Positions 48,516 to 57,848 are shown, numbered from the stretch's first letter. The stretch: 64,000 nucleotides of DNA from Bradyrhizobium sp. 132 (GCF_023074185.1 NZ_JADPKY010000078.1:124001-188000); one strand, 5' to 3'. Numbers and translations are program-made. Notes: generated by a model not told the origin, from the sequence alone.

Positions 48516-48621
48516 CGTCCCAAAGGCTTCCTTGGAAGGCGACCCCGGGCAAAGCCCGTTGGGTGCGGGCGGTATGTACCAACCCGGGGTGCCTTTGGAA
48601 AGGGCTGCGGGACGATTTTTT
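48516..48621 (+). other. Structured element ending in a T tract, candidate small RNA or attenuator
   Basis: Nested complementary pairs: CGTCCC (48516-48521) with GGGACG (48609-48614), then CCAAAGGC (48520-48527) with GCCTTTGG (48591-48598), ACCCCGGG (48542-48549) with CCCGGGGT (48583-48590), and an inner hairpin GCCCG/CGGGC (48554-48570). A T6 run follows at 48616-48621. It lies in the 298-bp gap between the tRNA gene and the aldehyde dehydrogenase gene; the rest of the gap shows nothing else. It may be a non-coding RNA, a leader attenuator or a repeat element. Confidence 0.4.
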
Positions 48622-48736
48622 CGACTTTATGACAGGTCAAAACCCGCCAAAAGCCAAGTCTTGCCAGAAGTTCCACAAAGGGCCAGCTTGCGGCAACAAA
48701 ACCAAGGGGCCAACGCCACTTAAGAGGGAGAACGCC

Positions 48737-50194
48737 TTGGACCGATCCTTGGACAAATCCTTGGACAAATCCCTGCCGAGCGCGCCGCTTCGAGCGCTGG
48801 AGGACGCCTTCCATGCCATGGTCGCGCGGTCGCGGGCCGAGCCGGCGCCTGACCTTGCCGGGCGGCTCGACCGGCTGGCGCGGCTGCGTGCCGTGGTCGC
48901 CGACAACGAGGAGCGCTTCCGGCAGGCGATCTCGGCCGATTTCGGCCACCGCTCGGCGGTCGAGACCACCATCGCCGAAACGATGATGGTGTTCTCCGAG
49001 ATCCGGCATGCCACCAAGCATCTGAAGAGCTGGATGGCGCCGCAGCGCATCGCCACCGCGCTGCAATTTTTGCCCGCGCGCAACCGGCTGATGCCGCAGC
49101 CGCTCGGCGTTGTCGGCATCATCGCGCCCTGGAATTATCCGCTCCAACTGACGCTCGCGCCTGCGATCGGCGCGCTCGCCGCCGGCAACCGTGTCATCAT
49201 CAAGCCGAGCGAGCTGGTGCCGCGCTTCGCAGGCCTGCTGAAGGAGACGATCGCGCAAAAATTCGATGCCGCGGAAGTGCTCGTCACCGGCATCGAGGAC
49301 GAGGTCGCAAAGGCCTTCGCATACCTGCCGTTCGACCATCTCGTGTTCACCGGCTCGACCCGGGTCGGGCGGCTGGTCGCGGAGGCCGCGGGACGCAATC
49401 TGACACCCGTCACGCTCGAGCTCGGCGGCAAATCGCCCGCGATCATCGACGCCTCCGCCGATCTCGAAGAGGCGGCCGAGCGCATCGCCTACGGCAAGCT
49501 GCTCAATGCCGGGCAGACCTGCATCGCGCCGGATTATGTGCTGGTGCCCGAGCGCTCGTTGCAGGCCTTCGCCGAAAAAGTGCGGGCGCAGATGCGGCGC
49601 ATGTTCGGCACCGATCCCGCCAACAAGGACTACACCTCCGTGATCTCCGACCGGCATTATGCGCGGCTGGAAAATCTCGTCGCCGATGCGGCAAGCCGCG
49701 GCGCAAAGATTTCGCAGCCGGCGAAGGCCGACGATCCCAACTGGAAAGCGCACCGCAAATTCCCGCCGACGCTGATCGTCGGCGCGACCGAAGACATGGC
49801 GGCGATGCAGGAGGAGATTTTCGGCCCGGTGCTGCCGGTGCTCGGCTATCGCGAACCGGCCGACGCCATCGCCTTCGTCAACGCCCGCGACCGGCCGCTG
49901 GCGCTGTACTGGTTCGGCAAGGACCGCATTGCCCGCGACGAGGTGCTGGCGCGCACCGTCTCCGGCGGCGTCACGATCAACGACTGCCTGTTTCACTTCG
50001 CGCAAATCAACCAGCCGATGGGCGGCGTCGGCGCATCCGGCACCGGCGTCTATCACGGCGAATGGGGCTTTCGCACGTTCAGCAAGCTGAAGCCGGTGTT
50101 CTATCGCTCAAAATTCAACCGCCTCGCCGACCTCTATCCGCCCTACGGCGGCAAGATCGCGCGGCTGGAGAAGATAATGCGGTTCATGTCTTAA
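48737..50194 (+). CDS. Coniferyl aldehyde dehydrogenase
   Basis: A 485-residue aldehyde dehydrogenase of the CALDH type: GIIAPWNYPLQLTLAP near residue 129, TLELGGKSPAI (catalytic Glu) near 227, NAGQTCIAPDYVLVP (catalytic Cys near 261), and EEIFGPVLPVL. It oxidises coniferyl aldehyde to ferulate, which would feed the feruloyl-CoA genes at 3.3-7.2 kb. The start chosen is TTG 48737, preceded by GGGAG at seven bases; the N-terminus carries a DKSL tandem repeat (12-bp unit, about 48745-48772) that may vary. Confidence 0.87.
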   Translation: MDRSLDKSLDKSLPSAPLRALEDAFHAMVARSRAEPAPDLAGRLDRLARLRAVVADNEERFRQAISADFGHRSAVETTIAETMMVFSEIRHATKHLKSWMAPQRIATALQFLPARNRLMPQPLGVVGIIAPWNYPLQLTLAPAIGALAAGNRVIIKPSELVPRFAGLLKETIAQKFDAAEVLVTGIEDEVAKAFAYLPFDHLVFTGSTRVGRLVAEAAGRNLTPVTLELGGKSPAIIDASADLEEAAERIAYGKLLNAGQTCIAPDYVLVPERSLQAFAEKVRAQMRRMFGTDPANKDYTSVISDRHYARLENLVADAASRGAKISQPAKADDPNWKAHRKFPPTLIVGATEDMAAMQEEIFGPVLPVLGYREPADAIAFVNARDRPLALYWFGKDRIARDEVLARTVSGGVTINDCLFHFAQINQPMGGVGASGTGVYHGEWGFRTFSKLKPVFYRSKFNRLADLYPPYGGKIARLEKIMRFMS

Positions 50195-50204
50195 GCACAA
50201 CACC

Positions 50205-50381
50205 CGTCATTGCGAGCGCAGCGAACCTAGACCCTCACCCTGAGGAGCGCGCATTTCGCGCGCGTCTCGAAGGGCGAGGCCACCAGCCGGGCCTTCATCC
50301 TTCGAGACGCGCGAAGTCGCGCTCCTCAGGATGAGGAATGGACAGTCTGGATTGCTTCGCTTCGCTCGCAATGACGAGAAG
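50205..50381. repeat. Composite nested rhizobial repeat
   Basis: An outer inverted pair, GTCATTGCGAGCGCAGCGAA (50207-50226) and TTCGCTTCGCTCGCAATGAC (around 50357-50378), encloses two CATCCTTCGAGACGC-family units (about 50229-50270 and 50294-50335). Two different repeat families are thus nested in one 175-bp block, directly before the GMC gene. A related outer element alone is present at 63316-63402. Confidence 0.8.
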
Positions 50382-50405
50382 AAAATACGCAGGGGGAAAA
50401 CATCA

Positions 50406-51998
50406 GTGAGCGACACATTCGATTTCGTCGTCGTGGGCGCGGGCTCCGGCGGCTGTGCGGTGGCGGGGCGGCTGTCGGAGGATGCGGGGACATCCGTGGC
50501 GCTGCTCGACGCCGGCGGTCCGAACGACAATTGGCGGATCACCACGCCGTTCGGGCTCGCTTTGCCATACAAGGCAGCGAACTGGGCCTTCGATACCGTG
50601 CCGCAGAAGGGATTGAACGGCCGTATCGGCTACCAACCGCGCGGCAAGGGGCTCGGCGGTTCCTCGGCGATGAATGCCATGGTCTACATCCGCGGCAACA
50701 AATGGGACTACGACCACTGGGCCTCGCTCGGCAATGCCGGCTGGTCGTACGCGGACGTGCTGCCCTATTTCAAGCGCTCGGAGAACAACACCGATTTCGA
50801 CGGCGCGTATCATGGCAAGGGCGGCCCGCTGCATGTCAACAGGCTGCGCTCGGACAATCCGATCCATGACGTCTTCCATCAGGCCACCCGCGAGGCGCAG
50901 TTCCGCATCCGCGAGGACTTCAATGAAGACGACCACGAAGGGCTCGGCAGCTACCAGGTGACGCAGCATAATGGCGAGCGCTGGAGCGCAGCACGCGCCT
51001 ATGTGCATCCCTACATGGGCAAGCGCGCGAATCTGCGTGTCGAGACGCAGGCGCATGCCACGCGCATCCTGTTCGAGGGCGGGCGCGCGGTCGGCATCGA
51101 ATATATACAGGGCAAGCAGACAAAGCAGCTGCGCGCCCGCCGCGAGGTGATCCTCGCCTCCGGCGCCTTCCAGTCACCGCAATTGCTGATGCTGTCGGGC
51201 ATAGGCGATGGCGAGGCGCTTCGAACGCACGGTATCGGCGTCGTGCATCACCTGCCGGGCGTAGGACGCAATCTGCAGGATCATCCGGACTTCGTGTTCG
51301 TCTACGCCTCCGACTATCCGCACTTCGTCCACTCATCGATCAGCCGGCTGCCATCCCTGCTCCGCGCCATCCAGCGATACCGCCGGGAGCGGCGCGGCCT
51401 GATGACCACCAATTTCGCCGAGTGTGGCGGCTTCCTGAAGACCCGAGCCGACCTCGATGTGCCCGACATCCAGCTGCACTTCATCATCGCGATGCTCGAC
51501 GACCATGGCCGCAAGAAGCACAAGGAGGCGGGCTTCTCATGCCATGTCTGCCTGTTGCGACCGAAGAGCCGTGGCAGCGTCTGGCTGAAAAGCGCCGATC
51601 CGCTGGCAGCGCCGATGATCGATCCGAATTTTCTGGGTGAGGCGGAGGATCTCGAGACGATGGTCGCGGGCTTCAAGACCACGCGACGGCTGATGGAGAC
51701 GCCCGCAATGCGCGCGTTGCAGAAGAAGGACATGTTCACGTCTGAAGTGCGCACCGACGACCACATCCGCACCATCCTGCGCGAGCGCGTCGACACCGTC
51801 TATCACCCCGTCGGCACCTGCAGGATGGGGACGGATGCGATGGCCGTGGTCGATCCGGCATTGAAGGTGCATGGCGTCGAGGGTCTGCGCGTCGTCGACG
51901 CCTCGATCATGCCAACGCTGATCGGCGGCAACACCAATGCGCCGACAATCATGATCGGAGAGAAGGCGGCGGACATGATCAGGGCGGAGATGCGGTAG
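50406..51998 (+). CDS. GMC-family FAD oxidoreductase (choline dehydrogenase-like)
   Basis: A 530-residue flavoprotein: FAD-binding [16 protein letters not shown] near residue 8, [18 protein letters not shown] near 83, the GMC signature 2 [17 protein letters not shown] near 258, and the C-terminal HPVGTCRMG catalytic histidine near 467. It oxidises an alcohol, transferring electrons to FAD and a quinone or oxygen. GTG 50406 with an AGGGGG site is the start; the ORF extension to 50331 lies in a repeat. Substrate not known. Confidence 0.9.
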   Translation: MSDTFDFVVVGAGSGGCAVAGRLSEDAGTSVALLDAGGPNDNWRITTPFGLALPYKAANWAFDTVPQKGLNGRIGYQPRGKGLGGSSAMNAMVYIRGNKWDYDHWASLGNAGWSYADVLPYFKRSENNTDFDGAYHGKGGPLHVNRLRSDNPIHDVFHQATREAQFRIREDFNEDDHEGLGSYQVTQHNGERWSAARAYVHPYMGKRANLRVETQAHATRILFEGGRAVGIEYIQGKQTKQLRARREVILASGAFQSPQLLMLSGIGDGEALRTHGIGVVHHLPGVGRNLQDHPDFVFVYASDYPHFVHSSISRLPSLLRAIQRYRRERRGLMTTNFAECGGFLKTRADLDVPDIQLHFIIAMLDDHGRKKHKEAGFSCHVCLLRPKSRGSVWLKSADPLAAPMIDPNFLGEAEDLETMVAGFKTTRRLMETPAMRALQKKDMFTSEVRTDDHIRTILRERVDTVYHPVGTCRMGTDAMAVVDPALKVHGVEGLRVVDASIMPTLIGGNTNAPTIMIGEKAADMIRAEMR

Positions 51999-51999
51999 C

Positions 52000-52761
52000 T
52001 CAATTGAGCAGGAAACCACCGTCGACGGTGATAACGCTCCCCGTCATGTACCGCGAGGCCTTCGAGGCCAGCAGCAAAATCGCGCCGTCGAGATCGGACT
52101 CGGCACCGATGCGGCGCTGGGGGATGCGCTTGGTCAGGCGCTCGCCTGGCGGCGTCGACCAGAATGCGTGGTTCATCTCGGTGTCGATGTAGCCGGGCGC
52201 CAGCGCGTTGATGCGGATGTTTTGCCCCGCAAGCTCCAGCGCCATCGCCTTGGTCGCCTGGATGATGCCGGCCTTGGAAATCGCGTAAGGCGACACCGCC
52301 TTCAAAACGCCGGTGCCGAGCACGGAGGCGATGTTGACGATGTTGCCTTCCTGCTTGCGCGCGATCATCCGCCGCGCGATTTCGGTCGCAAGGAAATAGG
52401 CGCCCTTGAGATTGGCGCCGATCACCGCGTCCCAATCGGCCTCGGTCTGCTCGGTCGCGAGCTTTTCGATGGCGATGCCGGCATTGTTGATCAGCACCGT
52501 GACCGGACCCAGCGCGGCTTCCGTGGCATCGACGGCCCTGGCGATCGAGGCGGTGTCGGTGACGTCGAGCGCGACGGCGGCGGCACGGCCGCCCTTGCCG
52601 CGGATCTCTTCTTCCAGGCTCTTCAGCTTGTCGGTCTGCCGCGCCGCGAGCGCGACGGCCGCGCCATGCGCTGCCAACACCCGGGCAAATTGCCGCCCCA
52701 GGCCCTGGCTCGCGCCTGTCACGAGGATGGTTTCTCGACTGACGTCGAATAGGTCTGACAT
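52000..52761 (-). CDS. Short-chain dehydrogenase/reductase
   Basis: A 253-residue SDR: TGASQGLGRQFARVLA near residues 15-30, NNAGIAIEKLA near 92, INIASVLGTG-like serine segment (NIVNIASVLGTG) near 143, YAISKAGIIQATKAMALE near 160, and the DGGFLLN end typical of 3-oxoacyl-ACP reductase-like enzymes. It converges with the GMC gene (1-base gap) and is divergent from cvpA. Confidence 0.88.
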   Translation of the reverse strand: MSDLFDVSRETILVTGASQGLGRQFARVLAAHGAAVALAARQTDKLKSLEEEIRGKGGRAAAVALDVTDTASIARAVDATEAALGPVTVLINNAGIAIEKLATEQTEADWDAVIGANLKGAYFLATEIARRMIARKQEGNIVNIASVLGTGVLKAVSPYAISKAGIIQATKAMALELAGQNIRINALAPGYIDTEMNHAFWSTPPGERLTKRIPQRRIGAESDLDGAILLLASKASRYMTGSVITVDGGFLLN

Positions 52762-52890
52762 GACGAGTTCCTTGACGTTTTCTTGGGGCGCGATCCCTGA
52801 GCTTTGCAGCCATCAATACAGACGATTTTAACGATCTGAAACCGGAATGATCGGTTCTGCGTTCACTCGTTCCATGGCAGGCTCCCGCGC

Positions 52891-53403
52891 ATGAACAGTT
52901 TCGATCTCGCCGTCTATGCCGCGCTCGCAATCGCGATCGGCTTCGGTTTCAGGACCGGCCTGCTCGGCAGCGCCATGACGATCCTCGCCTATCTCCTCGC
53001 CGCCCCCATCGCCGTCGCGCTGATGCCGCTGATCGTCCCGCAGGTCGCGGGCAATCCGAATTCGCCGCTGCTTCAGAACTGGATCTGGTTCTTCGGCATC
53101 TTCGTGGTGGTCGGCATGCTGTTTGGATATCTCGGCCGGCTGGCGCTGAGCGACACGATACGCGAGGCCGGCATCGGCGACCGGCTCGGGGGCGCCGCGC
53201 TCGGCGCCATCAGGGTCGGCCTCGTCGCCACCACGCTGGTGCTGGTGTTCGACCAGATCGTGCCGGCCAACCGCCAGCCGCCCTTTCTCGCCGGCTCGCA
53301 TCTACGGCCGCTGTTCTCGGCCGCGGGGCAGATGGGCTTCAAGTCGCTGCCGCCGGAGGCGACCTCCGCGATCGACCGTCTCAAGCAGGAGCGGCGCATC
53401 TGA
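52891..53403 (+). CDS. cvpA: CvpA family membrane protein
   Basis: A 170-residue inner-membrane protein with four hydrophobic segments, typical of CvpA (FDLAVYAALAIAIGFGFRTG, then VVVGMLFGYLGRLALSDTIR, then GGAALGAIRVGLVATTLVLV). Family members affect colicin V production, purine repression and biofilm traits in other bacteria. No operon partner; the following SDR has its own ribosome site 128 bases later. Confidence 0.85.
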   Translation: MNSFDLAVYAALAIAIGFGFRTGLLGSAMTILAYLLAAPIAVALMPLIVPQVAGNPNSPLLQNWIWFFGIFVVVGMLFGYLGRLALSDTIREAGIGDRLGGAALGAIRVGLVATTLVLVFDQIVPANRQPPFLAGSHLRPLFSAAGQMGFKSLPPEATSAIDRLKQERRI

Positions 53404-53530
53404 TCAGGCGCATTTGCATCGCCGCGCAGGACCGCATGCATTTTGATGCGAGCCCGTCCCTTATCAGCGGCGCCAAGGTTGGCTAGAATAGCGGCTCTAA
53501 AAACCTGCATGACATTACGGGAGTGAAACA

Positions 53531-54313
53531 GTGGATCTTGGGATCAAAGGTCGCCGCGCCATCGTCTGCGCATCCAGCAAAGGCCTCGGACGCGCCTGCG
53601 CCATCTCGCTGGCGGAAGCCGGCGTTCACGTCACACTGACCGCGCGCGGCGCCGAAGCTTTGAAAAAGACGGCCGACGACATCCGCAAGGCCTGTCCTGA
53701 TGTGACTGTCACCGAGATCGTCGGCGACATCACGACGCCGGCCGGCCGCGAGGCCGTGCTCAAGGCCTGCCCCGAGCCCGACATCCTGATCAACAATGCT
53801 GGCGGACCGCCGCCCGGCGATTTCCGCAACTGGACCCGCGACGACTGGATCAAGGCGATCGACGCCAACATGCTGACCCCGATCGAGCTGATCAAGTCGA
53901 CGGTCGACGGCATGATGGCGCGCAGGTTCGGCCGCATCGTCAACATCACCTCGGCCGCGGTGAAGGCGCCGATCGACATTCTCGGTCTCTCCAACGGCGC
54001 GCGCGCCGGCCTCACCGGCTTCATCGCCGGCCTGTCGCGCAAGACCGTGATCAATAACGTCACCATCAACGGCCTGTTGCCGGGCCCGTTCGAGACCGAC
54101 CGCCTGCGCAGCACCGCGAAGGGGGAATCCGAGAAGCGCGGCATCACGCCGGATCAGGTTCTGGCGGAGCGCGCCAAGCTCAATCCCGCGGGCCGCTTCG
54201 GCGATCCCGACGAGTTCGGCTACGCCTGCGCATTCCTGTGCGGCAGCAGGGCCGGCTTCATCACCGGTCAGAACCTTTTGCTCGACGGCGGTGCCTTCCC
54301 CGGAACGCTGTGA
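53531..54313 (+). CDS. Short-chain dehydrogenase/reductase (3-oxoacyl-ACP reductase-like)
   Basis: A 260-residue SDR beginning MDLGIKGRRAIVCASSKGLG, in which the usual TGxxxGxG is CASSKGLGRA. NNAGGPPPGDF replaces the common NNAG motif context, and the segment LGLSNGARAGLTGF lies where YxxxK is expected, so the catalytic tyrosine appears replaced (NGARA). The end GQNLLLDGGAFPGTL is typical. GTG start with GGGAG at eight bases. It overlaps the next gene by GTGA, indicating coupling. Confidence 0.87.
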   Translation: MDLGIKGRRAIVCASSKGLGRACAISLAEAGVHVTLTARGAEALKKTADDIRKACPDVTVTEIVGDITTPAGREAVLKACPEPDILINNAGGPPPGDFRNWTRDDWIKAIDANMLTPIELIKSTVDGMMARRFGRIVNITSAAVKAPIDILGLSNGARAGLTGFIAGLSRKTVINNVTINGLLPGPFETDRLRSTAKGESEKRGITPDQVLAERAKLNPAGRFGDPDEFGYACAFLCGSRAGFITGQNLLLDGGAFPGTL

Positions 54314-55299
54314 GGGCAGTCTGGTACGAAGAGACAGGACCGGCGGCGGACGTCCTCACCTATGGTGAGATGACGACGCCGGTCGCAGGCCCAGGCGAAG
54401 TTCGTATTCGCCTGGAAGCCTCCGGCGTCAACCCGGCCGATGTCGGCCGGCGCGGCGGCAGCTATCGCGCGAAGGAATTTTCGCGTGTCATTCCGAACAG
54501 CGATGGCGCGGGGTTTATCGACCAGATCGGCGATGGCGCGACGCGGTTCAAGATCGGCGACAGGGTCTGGTTGTTCAACGGCCAGCGCAACGGCCGCGCC
54601 TTTGGCACGGCGGCCGAACATATCGCGCTTGCCGAGCATCTGGTGACGCCGCTGCCGGACAATCTCTCTTTTGCGGAAGGCGCGACGCTGGGCATTCCCG
54701 CAATGACAGCGTGGTGCTCCCTGTTTGCGGACGGACCGATCGTCGGCAAGTCCGTGCTGGTCACCGGCGGCGCGGGTGCAGTAGGGCATTACGCAGTGCA
54801 ACTCGCGAAATGGGGCGGCGCGCAGGTGATCGCGACCGTCAGCTCGGCGATGAAGGGCGAGCAGGCGCGACAAGCCGGTGCCGATCTCGTGGTCAATTAC
54901 AGGGACGAAGATGTCGTTGCCAAGGCGATGGCCTTCACCGGCGAACGCGGGGTCGACCACGTGGTCGATGTCGATTTCGGCGGCAACATCGCGACGACCC
55001 TGAAGTTGATGGCAATCAATTCGACAATCGCGGTCTACGCCACGAACGGCAACCGCACGCCGACTGTGCCGATGCGAGAGCTGATGGAGAAGTGCGTCAC
55101 GCTCCGCTCGCTCGTCTTGTTCGCGCTGCCGCCGGCGCTGCTTGCGGCGGCGCAGGCCGACGTCTCGAAATGGCTGGCGGCGGGGCCGCGAATCCACAAG
55201 GTCGCGGCGCAGTTTGCGTTGTCGGAGACGGCGCAGGCCCATGTCGCCGTCGAGAAAGGCGACAAGCTCGGCACCGTGGTCGTCGACTGCGCGCGCTAG
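54310..55299 (+). CDS. NADPH:quinone reductase-like MDR protein
   Basis: A 329-residue medium-chain dehydrogenase lacking zinc ligands. It starts VRAVWYEETGPAADVLTYGE, with GVNPADVGRRGGSY in the catalytic domain and VLVTGGAGAVGHYAVQLAKW as the Rossmann site. It belongs to the quinone reductase (zeta-crystallin-like) branch. GTG 54310 overlaps the SDR stop, so the two oxidoreductases are made together and may act on the same compound. Confidence 0.87.
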   Translation: MRAVWYEETGPAADVLTYGEMTTPVAGPGEVRIRLEASGVNPADVGRRGGSYRAKEFSRVIPNSDGAGFIDQIGDGATRFKIGDRVWLFNGQRNGRAFGTAAEHIALAEHLVTPLPDNLSFAEGATLGIPAMTAWCSLFADGPIVGKSVLVTGGAGAVGHYAVQLAKWGGAQVIATVSSAMKGEQARQAGADLVVNYRDEDVVAKAMAFTGERGVDHVVDVDFGGNIATTLKLMAINSTIAVYATNGNRTPTVPMRELMEKCVTLRSLVLFALPPALLAAAQADVSKWLAAGPRIHKVAAQFALSETAQAHVAVEKGDKLGTVVVDCAR

Positions 55300-55311
55300 T
55301 ATCGGCCAGGA

Positions 55312-55806
55312 TCACCGCTGTTGCTTGGTGGGTTCGTCTTCGTCCCGCTGGCTCGAACTGGAGGAATCGGCGACTGGGGTTCCGTCGGTCCAGTCGATGC
55401 CGAATTCGTCGAGCCCGTCGGCAAGCAGATCGCCCAGCATCGGCTCACCGAGCAGATAATGCGCCGTTTCGCGCCGGGGGCTGTGATACTCGGCGCGCGC
55501 CTGCACGGCGCGTGCGCGCAAATCGTTCCATTCGTCGACCGTGCCGTCGCCGCGGCCGAGCCAGGTCAGCGTGACGAGATCGATCTGCTCGTCCTCGTTC
55601 AGGGCAACGATGAAACTTCCGAGTTCGTTGACGACCGGATCGGAGCCGTCATCCTCGAGGATGTCGACCGCATCGTCATCCGTCGCGTTCGAGCCGGAAT
55701 CTGGATCGGAATTTCCTTCCTTGACGTCGAATTCGCGCGCCTTTTCGATGATGAAGGCGACCTTCTCGGCGGAGATTGCAAGCTCTGGCATGTCTGGCTC
55801 TGGCAT
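55312..55806 (-). CDS. DUF3775 domain protein
   Basis: A 164-residue acidic protein with the DUF3775 core (AFIIEKAREFDVKEG, then NELGSFIVALNEDEQIDLVT and LTWLGRGDGTVDEWNDLRA), a middle disordered acidic stretch and a Ser/Glu-rich tail. Function unknown. It starts at ATG 55806 with a weak AGGG site; the longer reading frame beyond it is a shadow of the MBL gene. Confidence 0.8.
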   Translation of the reverse strand: MPEPDMPELAISAEKVAFIIEKAREFDVKEGNSDPDSGSNATDDDAVDILEDDGSDPVVNELGSFIVALNEDEQIDLVTLTWLGRGDGTVDEWNDLRARAVQARAEYHSPRRETAHYLLGEPMLGDLLADGLDEFGIDWTDGTPVADSSSSSQRDEDEPTKQQR

Positions 55807-55929
55807 GGCTGGCCCTTTGGCTTTCCCTGGGTTCCCGCGATAACGCCGCATCACGTCAGATGATCCATTGCGCCTGACGGCGAAACTGCGCATGTTCCGT
55901 GCCAAAGCAAGAACGTCGGGATGCGCCGG

Positions 55930-56778
55930 ATGCAGTGGAAAGTCGGCAGGGTCAAAATCACCAAGGTCGTGGAATTGGAGACGGTCGGCTCGACCCGCTT
56001 CATTCTGCCCTTGGCGAGCAATGCAGAAATCCAGAAGCTGTCCTGGCTGATCCCGCATTTCGCCACTGAAGAAGGCCGGCTGAAAATGTCGATCCATTCG
56101 CTGGTGGTGGAGACGCCGACGCGCCGCATCGTGGTCGACACCGGCCTCGGCAACGACAAGCAGGGCCGCAACGTCCCGACCTGGAACCACCGCACCGCGC
56201 CATTCCTTGAGACGATGATTGCGGCGGGCTTTCCGCCCGAGAGCATCGACACCGTGCTGTGCACACATCTTCATGTCGATCACGTCGGGTGGAATACGAA
56301 ACTGGTCGACGGCAAATGGATGCCGACCTTCCCCAAGGCGCGCTATGTCTTCGGCAAGACCGAATACGAGCATTGGCGCGATCACTCCACCGAGCCGGAC
56401 AAGCAGGCCGTATTTGGCGATTCCGTGAAGCCGATCGTCGATGCCGGCCGGGCCGAGTTGATCCCGGGCGACCACCGGCTAAGCGACGAGATCAGCATGA
56501 TCCCGACCCCGGGCCACAGCCCCGGGCATATGAGCATTTTGATCCAGTCGGACGGTGAGCAAGGACTGTTGACGGGTGACGTCGCCCATCATCCGTGCCA
56601 GATGGCGCATCTCGGCTGGTCCTCGACCGCGGATTCCGATCAGGGCCAATCGGCGGTGACGCGCCGCGAATTGTTCGGCCGCTTTGCCGATACCCCGACG
56701 CTGGTGATCGGCGGGCATTTTTCGGCCGGGCACATCAAGCGGGATGGGGACGCGTTCAGGTTCGACGCGCTGGGATGA
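55930..56778 (+). CDS. MBL-fold metallo-hydrolase
   Basis: A 282-residue metallo-beta-lactamase-fold enzyme: VVDTGLGNDKQGR, the metal motif THLHVDHVGWN near residue 116, PTPGHSPGHMSILI and LLTGDVAHHPCQM, and a final GGHFSAGHI. This is the group that includes lactonase-like and other hydrolases. The start ATG 55930 (MQWKVG) is preferred to 55921. It is a paralogue of the gene at 58650, sharing HVDHVGWNT and the preceding VDTGLGNDK/VDSCIGNDK. Confidence 0.88.
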   Translation: MQWKVGRVKITKVVELETVGSTRFILPLASNAEIQKLSWLIPHFATEEGRLKMSIHSLVVETPTRRIVVDTGLGNDKQGRNVPTWNHRTAPFLETMIAAGFPPESIDTVLCTHLHVDHVGWNTKLVDGKWMPTFPKARYVFGKTEYEHWRDHSTEPDKQAVFGDSVKPIVDAGRAELIPGDHRLSDEISMIPTPGHSPGHMSILIQSDGEQGLLTGDVAHHPCQMAHLGWSSTADSDQGQSAVTRRELFGRFADTPTLVIGGHFSAGHIKRDGDAFRFDALG

Positions 56779-56787
56779 GGAAGTTGC

Positions 56788-56896
56788 TCCTCATGGTGAG
56801 GAGCGCGGAACGCGCGTCTCGAACCATGAAGGCCCGGCTCTCGCCCTCGGCCATCCTTCGAGACGCCCACCTTTTGGCGGGCCCTCAGGATGAGGG
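56788..56896. repeat. Pair of rhizobial palindromes (CATCCTTCGAGACGC family)
   Basis: A first unit (CCTCATGGTGAGGAGCGCG, then GCGTCTCGAACCATG, 56788-56828) is followed by a facing unit (CCATCCTTCGAGACGCCCAC, then GGCGGGCCCTCAGGATGAGG, up to 56896). They lie between the MBL gene and the FAH gene. Confidence 0.75.
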
Positions 56897-56996
56897 GGAG
56901 CAATGCGGCAACGGGCGTCAGTCGGCGGTTGAATTTCCCGCCGCCCTGTTCCATGAAGCTGTTCAACCGATCGGTCCATTCCAGGGAGAAACGAGA

Positions 56997-57839
56997 ATGA
57001 AACTTGTTCGTTATGGCGAGAAGGGTGCGGAAAAGCCCGGCCTGATCGACAAATCCGGCCAGTTGCGCGACCTGTCGGCGCATGTGAAAGACCTGACCGG
57101 CGAGGCCTATTCGCCCGACAGCCTGAAGAAGCTGTCGGCGCTCGATCCCGCCTCGCTGCCCGCCGTCTCCGGCAAGCCGCGGTTCGGCGCGCCTGTTACC
57201 GGCATCTCGAAATTCGTGGCGATCGGCCTCAACTACAGCGATCATGCCAAAGAGACCGGCGCTGAGATCCCGAGCGAGCCGATCATTTTCATGAAGGCGA
57301 ACACCTCGCTGTCCGGCCCGAACGACGCGGTCGAGAAGCCGCGCGGCTCGACCAAGCTTGACTGGGAGGTCGAGATCGCCGCGATCATCGGCACTCGCGC
57401 AAAATACGTCTCGGAAGCCGATGCGCTCAACCACGTCGCCGGCTACTGCGTCTGCAACGACGTCTCCGAGCGCGCCTTCCAGATCGAGCGCCTGGGCCAG
57501 TGGACCAAGGGCAAGTCGCACGACACGTTCGGCCCGGTCGGCCCGTGGCTCGCCACCAAGGACGAGATCAAGGACGTGCAGAACCTGTCGATGTGGCTCG
57601 ACGTCAACGGCCAGCGCCGCCAGTCCGGCTCGACCAAGACCATGATCTTCTCGATGGCCAAGTGCATCTCCTATGTCTCGCAGTTCATGACGCTGCTGCC
57701 CGGCGACATCATCACCACGGGCACCCCGCCCGGCGTCGGCTTGGGCATGAAGCCGCCGACCTTCCTCAACGTCGGCGACGTCATCACGCTCGGCATCGAG
57801 GGCCTCGGCGAGCAGCGCCAGGAGATCGTCGCGGCGTAA
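56997..57839 (+). CDS. Fumarylacetoacetate hydrolase family protein
   Basis: A 280-residue FAH-family protein: FVAIGLNYSDHAKETGAEIP near residue 73, the metal residues in DWEVEIAAIIG near 121, CVCNDVSERAFQIERLGQW, and TGTPPGVGLGMKPP near 240. Members hydrolyse or hydrate 2-oxo acids in aromatic and sugar degradation (for example 2,4-diketo-3-deoxy acids). CAGGGAG lies nine bases before the ATG. Repeats flank both ends. Confidence 0.9.
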   Translation: MKLVRYGEKGAEKPGLIDKSGQLRDLSAHVKDLTGEAYSPDSLKKLSALDPASLPAVSGKPRFGAPVTGISKFVAIGLNYSDHAKETGAEIPSEPIIFMKANTSLSGPNDAVEKPRGSTKLDWEVEIAAIIGTRAKYVSEADALNHVAGYCVCNDVSERAFQIERLGQWTKGKSHDTFGPVGPWLATKDEIKDVQNLSMWLDVNGQRRQSGSTKTMIFSMAKCISYVSQFMTLLPGDIITTGTPPGVGLGMKPPTFLNVGDVITLGIEGLGEQRQEIVAA

Positions 57840-57848
57840 AGGCTCCGT

